A DNA stretch of 64,000 bases, taken from assembly GCA_008973525.1 (NCBI GenBank), contig WACJ01000099.1, positions 248,001-312,000 of the forward strand. The letters run 5' to 3'. Under the pieces are notes generated by a model. That model was given only the letters and a program-made list of their open reading frames with translations. It had not been told where the DNA came from and ran no database searches. Positions within the stretch are counted from its first letter, which is position 1. Each line of letters begins with the position of its first letter. Made by a program: the position numbers and the translations under genes. The DNA is from Stenopsyche tienmushanensis. Lineage: Eukaryota > Arthropoda > Insecta > Trichoptera > Stenopsychidae. This document shows, piece by piece, positions 35,740 to 47,301 of the stretch.

Positions 35740-36283
35740 CAATAAATATTTTTTTCGTCGTGTATCGGAAAGAATCAATGTTTAAGAATAAGTTCAGTAA
35801 ATTTCAAGTCGATATAAATGAACTACTTTTTCCAAGCTTATGGAAGTAATCCCACACGTCCTAGATGAGCATTATTTATGAAATTTAGCAGGCATATGTA
35901 TAATGAACGTCTTCATCGTATAGACTATAATTATCCAAAAATATTCAAAATTGTTTATTTAATGAACAAAAAACTACAAAAAATGTTGGTAAAAACACAA
36001 ACTTTTTTTTGATCGCTCACTATATTTTTATTTTCCAATATTTAATTTTAATTGTAGTTTAAGCTATACACAATATTATATGAAGTAAAAATATGTTTAA
36101 TTTATTTGCTGCAAATAACCTGTTCAGGACTTACAACTTCCATGATGTTGGATGTCATCCCACTACCATACTTTGTCAAACTTTAAAAAATATTTTTATG
36201 TTCATTAAAGATCGCTTAGTCAATACAATAAATATCATTTTTTTTATTTATTACTTTTAGGTCCAACAAGGTAGAAACGTCCC
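35740..36283 (-). mobile_element. Family F copy 2 with TTAA-type terminus
   Basis: The right end CCAACAAGGTAGAAACGTCC plus C is followed by TTAA at 36284-36287. Its reverse complement opens the copy at 55769. The interior matches 31483-31905 in reverse. The left end is lost. Confidence 0.65.
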
Positions 36284-36287
36284 TTAA

Positions 36288-37329
36288 TATCCGAATATAT
36301 CAATTAATTATAGCAGTAAATATTTTAGCCAATAATTTGGTACGGGTTCCATGTCTTTTTTACGCGGTTTTTGACTGCGCGTTGAATGAAATATTTATTT
36401 TCTTATATTATATCTATTTAAATGATTAGAGAAGCTAATGAATAAAGGGTTAAATATCCAGATAGGTTAAATAGTAATCATTTTTACTAAGATTTAAGCA
36501 TGTTATTGATGGATGGCTATAGAATTTTCCTATGCATTTCCTATGCATCTCAAAATTGCACTGGAAAATCCATCCAATTCCAATACATTCTCGTTGTTTA
36601 ATAGTCACGCCTGTTGAGTCTCAATTCGCGCAGCTTAAAATTGTTTGCATTCTTCTATATTCAAACTGGAATAGTTTGAAGTGTGTCATAAAATGAAGAT
36701 CATATCCAATTTCTATCTTCTTACGGAAACTTTAAATTTAATCTGCAGTCGCTGAACATCTACATAATTGTGAGTTTTTAGATTGGTGTAATGTATCGGA
36801 TTCGTTATTGATTTAAATGCTTTAACGCAAAATGGTTTCGACTCGCAGATTCAGACATTCTATGAATGCCTATTACAAGCTCGCCGACCATTAGTCAGCT
36901 TCGTTAACAAAATCCCGGCTTTAATCGTCAAACCTACGGAAATAATCCGTTTTGATCCAAATTAAATTAAAAATCTCATTTTGTCTGATAACAGTAGCAC
37001 GGAGGCAATGCTCGTTAGTAGCCATAGTTGCTCGAAGTGTACTTCGATGTGCATTAATCGTCCGATTGTCAACATACTGTTGATGTGATCCCTTACCACG
37101 GGCCCTAATCAACACCGAAATAAGCATATAAACATAAGCCTACACGGTAGGGTCTTTCTATAATCCCCCCTGTATGCATCCCTTTATGCAAAGATACGTG
37201 TAACATGTATGCCATGCCCCCATAAGCCAAATAGACTGCAATCGACATGCATTATCGATCTTAACGCGTATCGTACCGTGTAATTTTTTTTAAAAATAAC
37301 CCACCAGGCCATTATATAAATTTAGTGTC
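36288..37329. other. Intergenic stretch, no supported feature
   Basis: A 68-codon minus-strand frame (36921-37127) is rich in Arg and His but matches nothing I know. It could be a piece of the piggyBac element that follows, but I cannot show this. Confidence 0.35.
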
Positions 37330-37745
37330 GATGAAAGCATAATACGATGAAGAATCTCTTTTTGGCAATACATGAAATCCAAAAGGCATCGATATGGCTT
37401 AATTTTTTTTGCTCTGGATACACTTATAGCCTACAAGTATACTGTGGCAAAAACTTCCAAGTGTCGGGATCTATGCCATCAAACTTTGGAAGGGTCATAC
37501 GATGTGTACCGATAATTGGTATACAAGTTTCGACGTAGCTAGTAAACTATTAGTTAAGCAAACGCACCTTGTCGGTACAATAAGAATCGATAGAAAACGA
37601 TTGCCAAAAGAAGTGATCACTCAAGAACTTAATTGTGGTAAGATAGCAGTAAAACAAAATAAAAATCATATTCTATGCACTCAGCGGCACGGAATGTGGC
37701 CCAAACATAAACATAGCAATATGAAGCAACTATGTTTCATTTAAT
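37330..37745 (+). pseudogene. piggyBac-type transposase relic
   Basis: One frame gives SIWLNFFCSGYTYSLQVYCG, and an overlapping frame gives TDNWYTSFDVASKLLVKQ then THLVGTIRIDRKRLPKEV. DNWYTS holds a catalytic Asp of the piggyBac/PGBD family, and HLVGT(I/L)R is its usual follower. The switch between frames near 37500 and stops upstream show it is dead. TTAA-type ends were not located. Confidence 0.88.
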
Positions 37746-38029
37746 TAATTATTTGGCTAAAGATATGTAAAAAAAACTTTTGTTTGTTTATTAAAAATGG
37801 ATATTCAATAAGTATTGCTTGTGTTTTACCTTCTATGCAATATTATGTTCAGAACAGTGTTAGCCGCGCTATGAATACAGCGAATTAAATGTGCTTTATT
37901 AGCAAATCTTCGTTGTTGTTTATTTTTTATATGGTGCTCTTAATTCGGATTTCAGAAATCCTACAAAGACACTAATTACTATAGCTCAATGTCACATAGG
38001 CTGAATAAATAGGAGCTTAGCGTAAGGTG

Positions 38030-38345
38030 ACTGCTATCCTGACTCTTCAAACGATATCAGCAGATTGGTCTCGGTAGGAGAAAACTTGGAAGTGATGGCA
38101 TCAGATGTCCTGTGAAATCGATTCTTCACCACCGTTGAGATTAAGCAGCATCTTTAATCGATAAGAGGTGTCGATGTGAATGAGCGGACGATAAGCAGAA
38201 TGATGAAAGAGAGAGATTTACGTGCTAGAAGATCGGCACAAACACGAATGAACAATGGAGCAAAATTTTATTCACAGATGGGTCCAGAGTGGCTTTGAGG
38301 GCTTCAAATGGTCGTGAGCGAGTCTACAAAAGAAGTCTTCCTTAT
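38030..38345 (+). pseudogene. Tc1-like transposase relic
   Basis: A frame at about 38130-38250 reads TVEIKQHL, stop, SIRGVDVNERTISRMMKERD, LRARR, the second helix-turn-helix of Tc1 enzymes. It is followed after a deletion by KILFTDGSRVALRASNGRER, corresponding to the first catalytic block (FSDES in active enzymes). The catalytic Asp is retained, but stops and deletions abolish function. Confidence 0.75.
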
Positions 38346-38589
38346 TCACTGCTGCCATCCAGCTACTAGCTAAGTATTGCGTGAGGGTGACAGCATAGTG
38401 TCAGATTCTTACTGACTAAACCCCTCCTTTGTCCTTTTCTGCCCCCATGGTATTGTTTTCCACATTGCTTCGGGAGGACAGGTAGTCTGGCCTCGGATAA
38501 TTGGCCCTATTCTCTATCTTTCACTACCCTCTTTGGAACTCAGAATTTTTTCAACGTAATCGCGCCAAAGGTCCCAGTTCTTCTTGCAT

Positions 38590-38935
38590 ACCATCATGCT
38601 ATGGACCATTGACGTTGAGCTCAATTACAGCCAAGCCTTACAGCCAGTGATGGTGTGCTCTACGACATTGACCTCCTCTTGGCAGTGGTGACACGTTGTG
38701 GATGGTTCCTTGCCAATCCGCTTCAGGTACGCACCGAAGCATCCATGCTCAGTATGCACCTGAGTCAGGTGGTAGGTCATTTCACCGTGTTTCTGGGCCC
38801 TCTACCAACTTACTACTGGGATCCATCTTCCCTTGATGGACTGACCCCATCTCCGTTACCAGGCTTCCCTCAGTTTCTGGTGCTGCATGTCCTTTGTTCT
38901 CCTGGATGTCGCTTGTGTGTCAGTTAGGAGGATAC
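38590..38935 (-). pseudogene. R1-like LINE 3' end, copy 1 of a tandem pair
   Basis: The minus strand reads HGEMTYHLTQVHTEHGCFGA, YLKRIGKEP and CHHCQEEVNVVEHTITGC, an intact C-X2-C-X8-H-X4-C knuckle as found at the C-terminus of R1-clade reverse-transcriptase proteins. The 5' side is truncated at about 38935, where the tail of the second copy begins. No rRNA target sequence is nearby. Confidence 0.85.
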
Positions 38936-39330
38936 TGCTATTGTTCGTCGTCTTGTACGTTCAGCATCCTCCTTCTGCTGCATAGCGCACGTCGTGTATT
39001 TGCACCACGCATTCCATCCGTTAACATTGTTACCATTGCTAGGGGAGAACGAGCTGACTCCCAGCTCCTCCTGTAGGATGTCCCTTTCGGTGCTCCATGC
39101 TGGGCAGAAAAAAGTCATGTATGCAGCATCGTCGTACTCCACTCCGCATTGGTGGTATTCCGGGCCGGTCTCTTTGCCTATTTTGTGCAGGTAGCTACCA
39201 AAACAGCCGTGCCAAGTGAGAACCTGGGTCCAGTGGTAGTACAGTTGGCCGTAATTTCTGGCTACCCAAGTTATCAGGTTCTCAGGCGATGATGAGTACT
39301 TGCAGAAGTTGGCATTCGGAAAATGCATGC
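38936..39330 (-). pseudogene. R1-like LINE 3' end, copy 2 of a tandem pair
   Basis: The minus strand carries a 134-codon open frame with RNYGQLYYHWTQVLTWHGCF, GSYLHKIGKETGPEYHQCG and MTFFCPAWSTERDILQEEL, aligned block for block with copy 1. The first Cys of the zinc knuckle is Tyr (EYHQC). It lies head-to-tail with copy 1. Confidence 0.85.
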
Positions 39331-40689
39331 CCTTATATGAGCCCCATTGACCATATTTAGGGGATGCTCGAGAGATGAATTAGGACAAACTTAAGTCCAC
39401 CACAGACTCTAAATGATTTTAAAATCGCTGTAGTTGCTGCCTTGAGTTAACATAATTCAGAATACAATGCCAATTTTTAATAAAACTTGCACAGTTTTAA
39501 CACATTTTTCATTCAAGCTAAATATTAAGTTTGGACCACTTTCCGTGCCGCTGAGTTTATATTATAATATGAACTTCAATTGTAAACGCTCGCCCTATGA
39601 GCCACCAGGGGGTTGAAAACTATTGCTTTTACAGCATCCTCAGTTGAATAATCAATACGGAAATGTACAACTTAGATTTGTAGTATGCAGTTGAATGCGA
39701 AAAAAATAATTACGTACAATATTTTGATTGTTTACGATATTAAATCATATTAATGGATCGCCAATAGCAAAAGCAAACAAGTTGGTCCACTTGAAAATCG
39801 ATGGGCATATCTGGGTTAATAATCACATATCTTCCAAATGCAGCCCCACATGGGGGTAGGAGCTTAAACTAAGCGTCACCTAATGGAAAGGCCCTTTGGG
39901 TATAATGCATACAATGCATCAATATCGGACACAATCAAGTAATGACCAAAGATATTTTTTTTAGAATGAATGGCCAAACAAAGAGCGATCATGAAATTTG
40001 TCACAGTGATTGACCATTGATTTCAATGCGATTTGACAAAATCAATATACTCTAGTTGGGATTTGAAACACCATGTTCCCATTGTCAAAATCTTTCTCAA
40101 AATTTAACATCAACGTGAATCACCAGAATCATACGTTTAATCGGATATATGTATGCTTAAATCAATACAATTTTCTTAAGGGATGTTTGTAATATAAGCG
40201 CAAATAATCTATCGAAATATTTTAATATATTTTTTGCAAAGGTAACAACATCATCAAAGAATCTCTCACCCTTTACTCCCTACAATTAAAAGCTCTGTAC
40301 TCGGACAAAAATATTATGTAACGCGTTGATTCACGTGTATTTGGTATTTACGTGACTTAGGGAGTTTGCTCGTGATCTTTTATGACTTGAAAAACATGAT
40401 CTATAGTTGCTTTTTATTTAAAACCAATTATTCTACATCTGCATTAGCCTTTATCTATACCCATCAATAATTAATTGTGTTCCAGAAATTTCGATTTGAA
40501 AAATAGCCCCGGAAAAGAAAGACTGTAAGGTGGATGTCGCCATACTGACTGCTGAAATTGAAAGCAATCCAATATCATTTAAAAGAGAAAATTGCGACTA
40601 ATCTCGGATACTCGCGGTCAAGTGTTCAAGGAAATATAAAAAAATCGGAATCGAAAAGGTCTGGAGACATGGAAATTGGATATAGGCAA
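39331..40689. other. Intergenic stretch, no supported feature
   Basis: Unique AT-rich sequence with no motif or repeat partner recognised. Confidence 0.35.
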
Positions 40690-40880
40690 AGATCGCGAGG
40701 CGCTATTTCGTTGTGTCAGCGATCTAGAGTTTGGACCGGTTGGACACGGAAACCTTGTGACCACTCCCTCTAATTTTAGACACAAATTTGGGGTAAAAAT
40801 GCATTCCTGGGGCATTCTACGACCTTGATAGAGTCGTAGAGGCCCCCTTCCAGGGTCGCAAGCGGAACTCAAATACCCTT
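40690..40880 (-). repeat. Family A fragment, reversed and diverged
   Basis: GATCGCGAGGCGCTATTTCG, then GACCGGTTGGACACGGAAACC and CATTCTACGACC match the family A block in reverse. One arm of the hairpin has decayed. Confidence 0.55.
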
Positions 40881-42439
40881 TTCCCAATATTATATACAAT
40901 ATATATATTTCATTTTGGTTTTGGTTCATTTGTATTTGAAGAATGCTCTGTTCAAAAACTCTCAGAGGATAAATATAATTGAGAGACTATAGAATATAGG
41001 CTAAACTTTCATCTGCGACGCAATTTAATTAATTTAAATCTTGGAAATTAACGCTTCATTCGAAAAGATGTGTGAATTTTGATTTTTGACGCTTTAATTT
41101 CAACCCTTTTGCAAGATTTACTTGGATGGCTTCTTGTTTGTAAATGTCCCACCATCAAAGAGAAATGTTGCGATTGATCCCGGAACGCTTGATTTGAAAT
41201 CGCAAGGTTTCTCACTCCACGTGGTAGTTGCAAACAAAGCAATTTTTAATTAATATCATAACCCTGAAGACAATTAATTGTTATTTTGCATTTCTCTCTA
41301 TAACAACTTTATTTCACCCTTATTTTTTACTTTCCATTTCGATTTGCCCCAAAGTTTTGCTTTTGTTCGGCGATGTAAGAATATGTAATTTATTAGCCAA
41401 GCTATTTTTCAGATGTATATAATTTCATTTGTAATAGATCTAGGTCAGTAATATTAAAGTAACTTTCTGGAAAAACTCAACAATAATATCAAGTGGAACA
41501 TGTTCCAGTTTCAAACGAACACTCATTAAAAACGAAAGTTTTTTCTAATGCAAGTTTAACAACATAAGCAACAGTTTATGAATGCTTCGCATAACACGGG
41601 GAATACATAACTTAATATCGGTGTGTGTGTGTGTGTGTGTCTATGCTCCCACGTGGGAGGCAGGTGTCAGCATCAAGGATGTCTTCTATGATCAATTACT
41701 TAAAGGGCACAGCTCACTGCTCTATTATGACGCTAAAATAATAATGGAAAATGTAAAGGATAACGATAACGCGAAGAGACTCATTGGTTTTGCATTCCTT
41801 TAAAACGTCAATGATTAGCTATTAAATTTATTAGAAGCTTCTTCACATGTAAAATCATAGATTTGGTTTGAAACAATTTTCCTTATTTATCGACACAATA
41901 ATATTCTAACTACATATATTATAATATTTGTACCATTTTTCATGGCAAGGATATAATATGGTGGCTCTTTTTGTATACATTTTTTAAAAATAATTTCGCG
42001 TTTTATCAAAAAATTTTAACGGTGCGTAATATTAATACAAACGTGATTCTTTTGATGGGACAAAATCACGAGGAAGGGTAGTAAAAAAATGAATGAGGAA
42101 ATCTCTCATTTTACGTGCCATTGTTTACCCCTAGAGTTGCACGACCCTTTGAACCCGTGACTTTTGGAAGAAAGATATCGTGTAATTGACGTAAGGGATG
42201 TTTTTGTTTTTCAAATTATTTTTACTGCATACAACGCGTTTATAAACGTGTCCGAGTCTTTATAAATGAATCGTTCATATATTAGATGTATTGATAAGTT
42301 CCTGCTGCTTTTGATAGACGTAGACCAAAACCGATCAAATTCACATTCGACATTATATGCCGCTGTTTTTTGACTAGGGGTTGAACACTACCAGGGTCAC
42401 AAAAGTGTTACCATTACGTCGCCTGGATTTTGGTTTTCA
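40881..42439. other. Intergenic stretch with one microsatellite
   Basis: Apart from (GT)10 at 41621-41640, no structure is identified. Frames are short and unsupported. Confidence 0.4.
41621..41640 (+). repeat. (GT)10 microsatellite
   Basis: Ten uninterrupted GT units. Likely length-polymorphic. Confidence 0.95.
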
Positions 42440-42600
42440 AAATTTGAATTGGGTAACCGATGTTTGAAAGACGCCTCTAGAACTGGTAAACCCTTAAATT
42501 TTGATGATGACATATTTGAGAACCATAGTGGAAACAAATCCTCGACCCGTAGTGACATGTTATGGGAGAGGACAGATGCTGAAAATAGTATTCGTCCAGG
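42440..42600 (+). pseudogene. Mariner transposase N-terminal relic
   Basis: Overlapping frames give LKDASRTGKPLNFDDD and YLRTIVETNPRPVVTCYGRG, the start of a mariner helix-turn-helix (GRP..FDD.....I...PR). It abuts the end of the reversed LINE. Confidence 0.6.
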
Positions 42601-44071
42601 CGCATTTGGTTCCGAGACTATGGCAGAAGGTCTTGAACGCCGAGAAGGCACCGTTGCTGGCCACCAAGTCTCTGTGGCCAAGTGGTCCAGAAAACGGACC
42701 TCTGATACGGCACAGGAGCGCTTCTTTCTCGGCCTACATGCCCAAACACGACCACAGAACGTGATCCGCATCCACGAAAGGATCCCTGCATACACAGTCC
42801 GAATTATCTTTTATTTTCATTCTTGCCAGGTATGTTGCAAAACGGCCGTGCCTCATCAAGAACTGGGAAGTCCAATGATCGGGATTGACCCATTTTAGCT
42901 TGAGGTGAGATGAGACAGCCAAAGAAATGACTCAGACCAACTGCGTTCTCGATCGGCAATTGCCGCGTTTCTGGTCCACCTTTTGGTGGCAATAGGATCC
43001 GTAAGAATTCTATCTGCTTCCTCAACTGATAGATTGGAGTTACCAAGTTTTTTTATGTGCCTTACTGCATTTATTTGCCTTAGGTCTAGTGGCATGATCT
43101 CTGCAAGGACAGAGAAGCTGTCCGTAGCAGTTGTTCTGTACGCTCCAGTAATTCTTAGTAGTGGCTGCCATTTTGCAACGTTTAGGGTTCGTCTCGCCAT
43201 CTTGTCTCGTCCATGATGTCCAAGCCTTTTCCCCCATGCTCCTGCTCCGTATGTAGCAATGCTCTCGTAGATGGCTGCATAGGCAATCCTGAAGTGTCTG
43301 CCTCCAAGACCCCAATCAACGCCCGCCAGTCTGGACATTTAGCCAAAAGCCTTGGCAGCTTTGCCGGTTGCGATTTTAATGTTTTCTCTGAATCTGCATT
43401 CCTCAGAGATGGTTACGCCCAGGTAGACGACGTTTTTATCGAAAACTATACGAAATGCGTGGATAACGCATGAGTTTATTTGTCTTACTCCATATCCAAA
43501 GTATCCTTAAGGCTGTATTTGTTCTTTCCTCCAGCTCTGATCTTGAATCCCCGCATGTTGTGAGAGTAATGTGATCGGCATATGCTGTTTGTAAGCAATC
43601 CTGCGGGAGTAGCAGGTTAAGAAAGATGTTCCAGAGCATAGGCCCCATAACAGATCCCTGTGGACATCCCATTGTCAGAGAGCGAGGGATAAGCTCACCT
43701 CCAGCCGGTGTAAAAACAATCTTATCGTCAAAGTAGCTTCGCATTAATTTAATGAAAGCCCCGAGAAATCCAACAGAACCACAATCGCGCATGGTGGGTG
43801 ATTCTGTGATAGATAGCTCACATGGAGATGATACCAATGATGGATTTCCCAGATCTGAAGCCAAATTGTCGATTAAGTATTGAAGAACTATTGCAGATGA
43901 TGCATTCACCGTAGTCGACAGCTCAAGAGCATTTAAAAGACGAATTGCATTGGATGCCGCACGAACTGTCCAAGGACAACAAAGGAGAGCGACGAAACAC
44001 GTGTAAAGTTTTATTGTCAAGACAAAAAGTTCTCCTTGACTGGGAATGAAAAATGGGTTGTTATACAACAT
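42600..44071 (-). pseudogene. R1-like LINE fragment with a dead reverse transcriptase
   Basis: The minus strand first reads the palm region: IKLMRSYFDDKIVFTPAG, SLTMGCPQGSVMGPMLWNIF and TAYADHITLT, where the catalytic YADD is YADH. Then comes RSELEERTNTALRILWIWSK. A second frame gives the thumb and C-terminal region (LAGVDWGLGGRHFRIAYAAI ... TYGAGAW ... RTLNVAKWQPLLRITGAYRT). A third gives the zinc-knuckle end (CVCRDPFVDADHVLWSC). At least two frameshifts are present. The 5' part (endonuclease, ORF1) is missing. Confidence 0.92.
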
Positions 44072-44563
44072 AAATCATAAACGTCAATGACTTTCGCTGA
44101 TACAAAAGCCATTTACGACTCCGAAACCTGAATCGATAACCCGCAAGATTCTTTTGCGTTTAGTGGAATTTTCAAAGAATTATTCATTGTGAATTTATGT
44201 AACCTGGCGAGACAATAATTGCAGAAATGGTTTTTTAGCAATTGTAAAGCGCGAACAAAAAGTTAAGGGTGCAAAGTCGACAATTAATCAGAAACAATTT
44301 AGTGATTCTGCAATACGCTCGCGTACGTTCCCAACAAACAAAAAATAGGGGAAATAGGGAGTCATTGAAATTGAAAAACTTGAAAACCTGTATTGAATAG
44401 TAGAAAATTAAAATTAAAATGTCGTAACTTTTCCTATTAATTTAAACCGTTGAACAATCTCGTCCTGGTTTTGGATTTTTTTTATTTCTTAAAGGTATTC
44501 CACATCAAAAAACGTGTTTTGTCTGGAAAATCAGGTGAATTTGATGAGCGAATAAGCTGGAAT

Positions 44564-44994
44564 TAGGGAATCCAATCCTGAGCCAGAATTTCGGTTTTTC
44601 CGACAAATTATTTTTTTCCGTCACTGCAGATCAATACTTATATACTATAATACTTTGATGTGATTCGTAATTATATTACGGAGGAACACTAAAATTTTGA
44701 AAGCCGTATCTATTATATTTCATATCGATATTCCCATTATTAGAGTCGAGGTGTAGTAAATACATCACCGGTGGGGAAATGTTAATATAACAATTTGAAA
44801 AACATAGCCGTCGCCTAAACTCGCCAATTAGTAATTACGCCACCTTTTTCAAGCGTCCAGATTTCGGCGGAAATGTACGGCGTACGATTTCTGTTAGATA
44901 AAAAATTCAATCCTGAATTTTTCGGGTTTACGTTTTTTATCCCGGGATTCATTAGCACCTAAAACTGTCCGGGATCCCGGGATTGGATTGCCGA
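44564..44994 (-). mobile_element. Family B hAT MITE, reversed
   Basis: The left end on the + strand is TAGGGAATCCAATCCTGAGC and the right end is GGGATCCCGGGATTGGATTG. The interior (GGTGTAGTAAATACATCACC) matches the other copies in reverse. The right terminus is eroded, and I could not find a clear target duplication. Confidence 0.75.
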
Positions 44995-45539
44995 TTGGAG
45001 TTTTTTAAACGTCGATCTCAGTCGATCGAAAGTAACTGAAGTTCCGAATCTTCATATGGTATGCCCTAACATAAACATTTGGATTTAATGATGTATTTTA
45101 CGCTCGTAGCATTTGATTAAATTATCGATCGTAATTGTAAATTGAGTGTTTTTATAATACTAATATAGGATAAAATAATTAAGCCATGTAAATAGTTGGC
45201 TCTATAAAGAATCTATATCAAACGTAAGACTCATCTCAAAGAAGACGACACAAAGAGATGATGGAATGAGCCGTGATGGAGAATACAAATACAAACTGCA
45301 GTTTGAATTTCATGATTAAATTTCTCATTTTAATTTTTTTTTTCTTATCATGAATTTGAGCTGCAAAGTTGTCTATTGAATAAGGGCGTTCAATTGCAGG
45401 TTGCGTTGAACTCCCGCATGCATATAAAGGATAGGAGGCAGTCAATGCTGGATTAATATCGAAGGATCTTTTGAATTCGATCGGACGTCATGCGATAAAC
45501 ATTTTTAAGATATATTCGAAAGCATCCAGAAAATTAGTG
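44995..45539. other. Intergenic stretch, no supported feature
   Basis: No motif or repeat partner recognised. Confidence 0.35.
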
Positions 45540-45770
45540 CTGTAATGGGGTGAGTGGGCTATGGGCGGGAGCTGTGGGCGGCTGCCTATAGAGGCCGCCC
45601 TGGGAGGCGGACCGCAGGCCCTGTAGCGCCCACCTGTAGCGTTAGAGCAAACAGTCTTCATTGGACTTGCGATCCGCTAACATCTAACTGGCTGCATCCT
45701 CCCTTATCACCTTGTCTTAGAAGATGGCCTTTACCAGCGTCTCATAGTAAGTCAATCCACACTATATCTA
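45540..45770. other. GC-rich island of unknown nature
   Basis: The stretch with GGGCGGCTGCCTATAGAGGC and CGCCCTGGGAGGCGGACCGC stands out sharply from its AT-rich surroundings and includes a short GGGCGGC/GCCGCCC palindrome. No repeat partner, splice-consistent frame or tRNA fold was seen. It could be a SINE head, an LTR piece or foreign DNA. Confidence 0.4.
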
Positions 45771-47301
45771 ATGCACATTTCAACCCCTCTGCTGATTTTC
45801 GAATTTAATTTACCACCCATTGAAAATCATTTTTACCGAGTGACCAAAATTTTTTTAACACACATAATTCCGGCAATGCACTTTAAGCATCGTTTTTATG
45901 TATCTTATTCGAGTGTGAACTTGGTTAATCTTATTGAACCTTAGCGATCTATAAATTTTTCCGCTCCGGATCGATTCAGAATTAAATACTATATGTGGCA
46001 ATCGAACTAATAACTCGATCAAATCTACAGGTATTGTTGGTGATTACATGCCTAAAAACGTATGTTCTCTATGAACAACCATGTGAAATTCTTAGCATTA
46101 AATATTGCTTAAATACCACTGTTTTTAGATATAAGATGTCTCATAAATGCATCAATATATCAATAATATTGAATAAAATCTATTGGAAATGCATTTTTTT
46201 TTTCATGTGATGATTTATATTATTTAACACATTACATGGATATATACAGACTTTTTAATTCCCTTTGGAATTATCGATCGTTGTTATATCCGTAAACATC
46301 CCCAATCACTAATTGATCGATACATTTTACATATCTTATAAATATCGTATAAATAACTTTCCAAGGGTGAACATCGAATCGATGCACTTGTAATATGTTT
46401 TCAGAGGGTATATAAGAATTTATAGCTCATACCTAAGTAGCTAAGTCTAATACGACTTTAACTTATCTCTAAGCTATAATTTTTAGAGGCTCTATGCATC
46501 TTATGAACGGTGTAGTATTACGTCTTTAATAATTTCATAAAGCTCGAAATTTATTAGATTCAATCAATAAATTGCAAAGGGCAATTCTAAAGAATCGTTT
46601 GACGTCAAGTATTGCATTAATTAGTTTTCATTCAAATAGTAAACGGGAATGCATTTTGTATTTAAGCTCAAAACTTCCCCTGACATGCAAAAAAGCACCC
46701 CAATTTACTTTTCATGTTCACTTGTTACCGGTAATCTGTTCGATTATCCATCCCCTTTTTATTAACAGCATCTAGGACGCTATAAACTGGATTAAAATAT
46801 TCGCTTATAATAAATTTAATGCACTTTGTATAAGGCTTACTTCCACCCTTCAATTAATAATCAAAAAGTTTTTATATCATAATCTTTCTATTTATTTCTT
46901 GCAAAAATTTATTTATCATAGAATTTTTTCATCCCCTAACAGTCACATAAAATATTTGCACCCGATAACCTTCTATTATTAATAAGCCTTTAAATTTGTG
47001 TTTTTCTTAACAACAACAAAAAATTGCATCAACGATATGGAAAGTATATATTTTTCAACCCTTAAATCTGTTCTTCTCGTTCATAAAAAAAAAATCATTT
47101 TCATTCGAATATTGATTTACAATATTATATACGCCTAACGCATCTTCACATCACAATTTTTCGCTTTAAAAAAATTAAAAAAACTCCGTTTGGGGTCGTA
47201 TTTTCGCAATTCCTTCGAGAAAAATCCCGCCACGAGTGACGTGTTATATAATCTTGTAGCCCTTCAAAAAAAGCAAGCGTTTATATTATGGAAGGTAAAT
47301 A
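45771..47301. other. Intergenic stretch, no supported feature
   Basis: AT-rich and unique in the window, with no gene signal. Confidence 0.35.

Noticed and set aside
40558..40680. Possible Tc1-type helix-turn-helix (KEKIATNLGYSRSSVQGNIK)
   Set aside because: The likeness is limited to one short helix-like piece with no further transposase motif. It was not strong enough to list.
38590..44071. rDNA locus implied by R1-like elements
   Set aside because: No 28S or other rRNA sequence flanks the LINE fragments. They are truncated and surrounded by other transposons.
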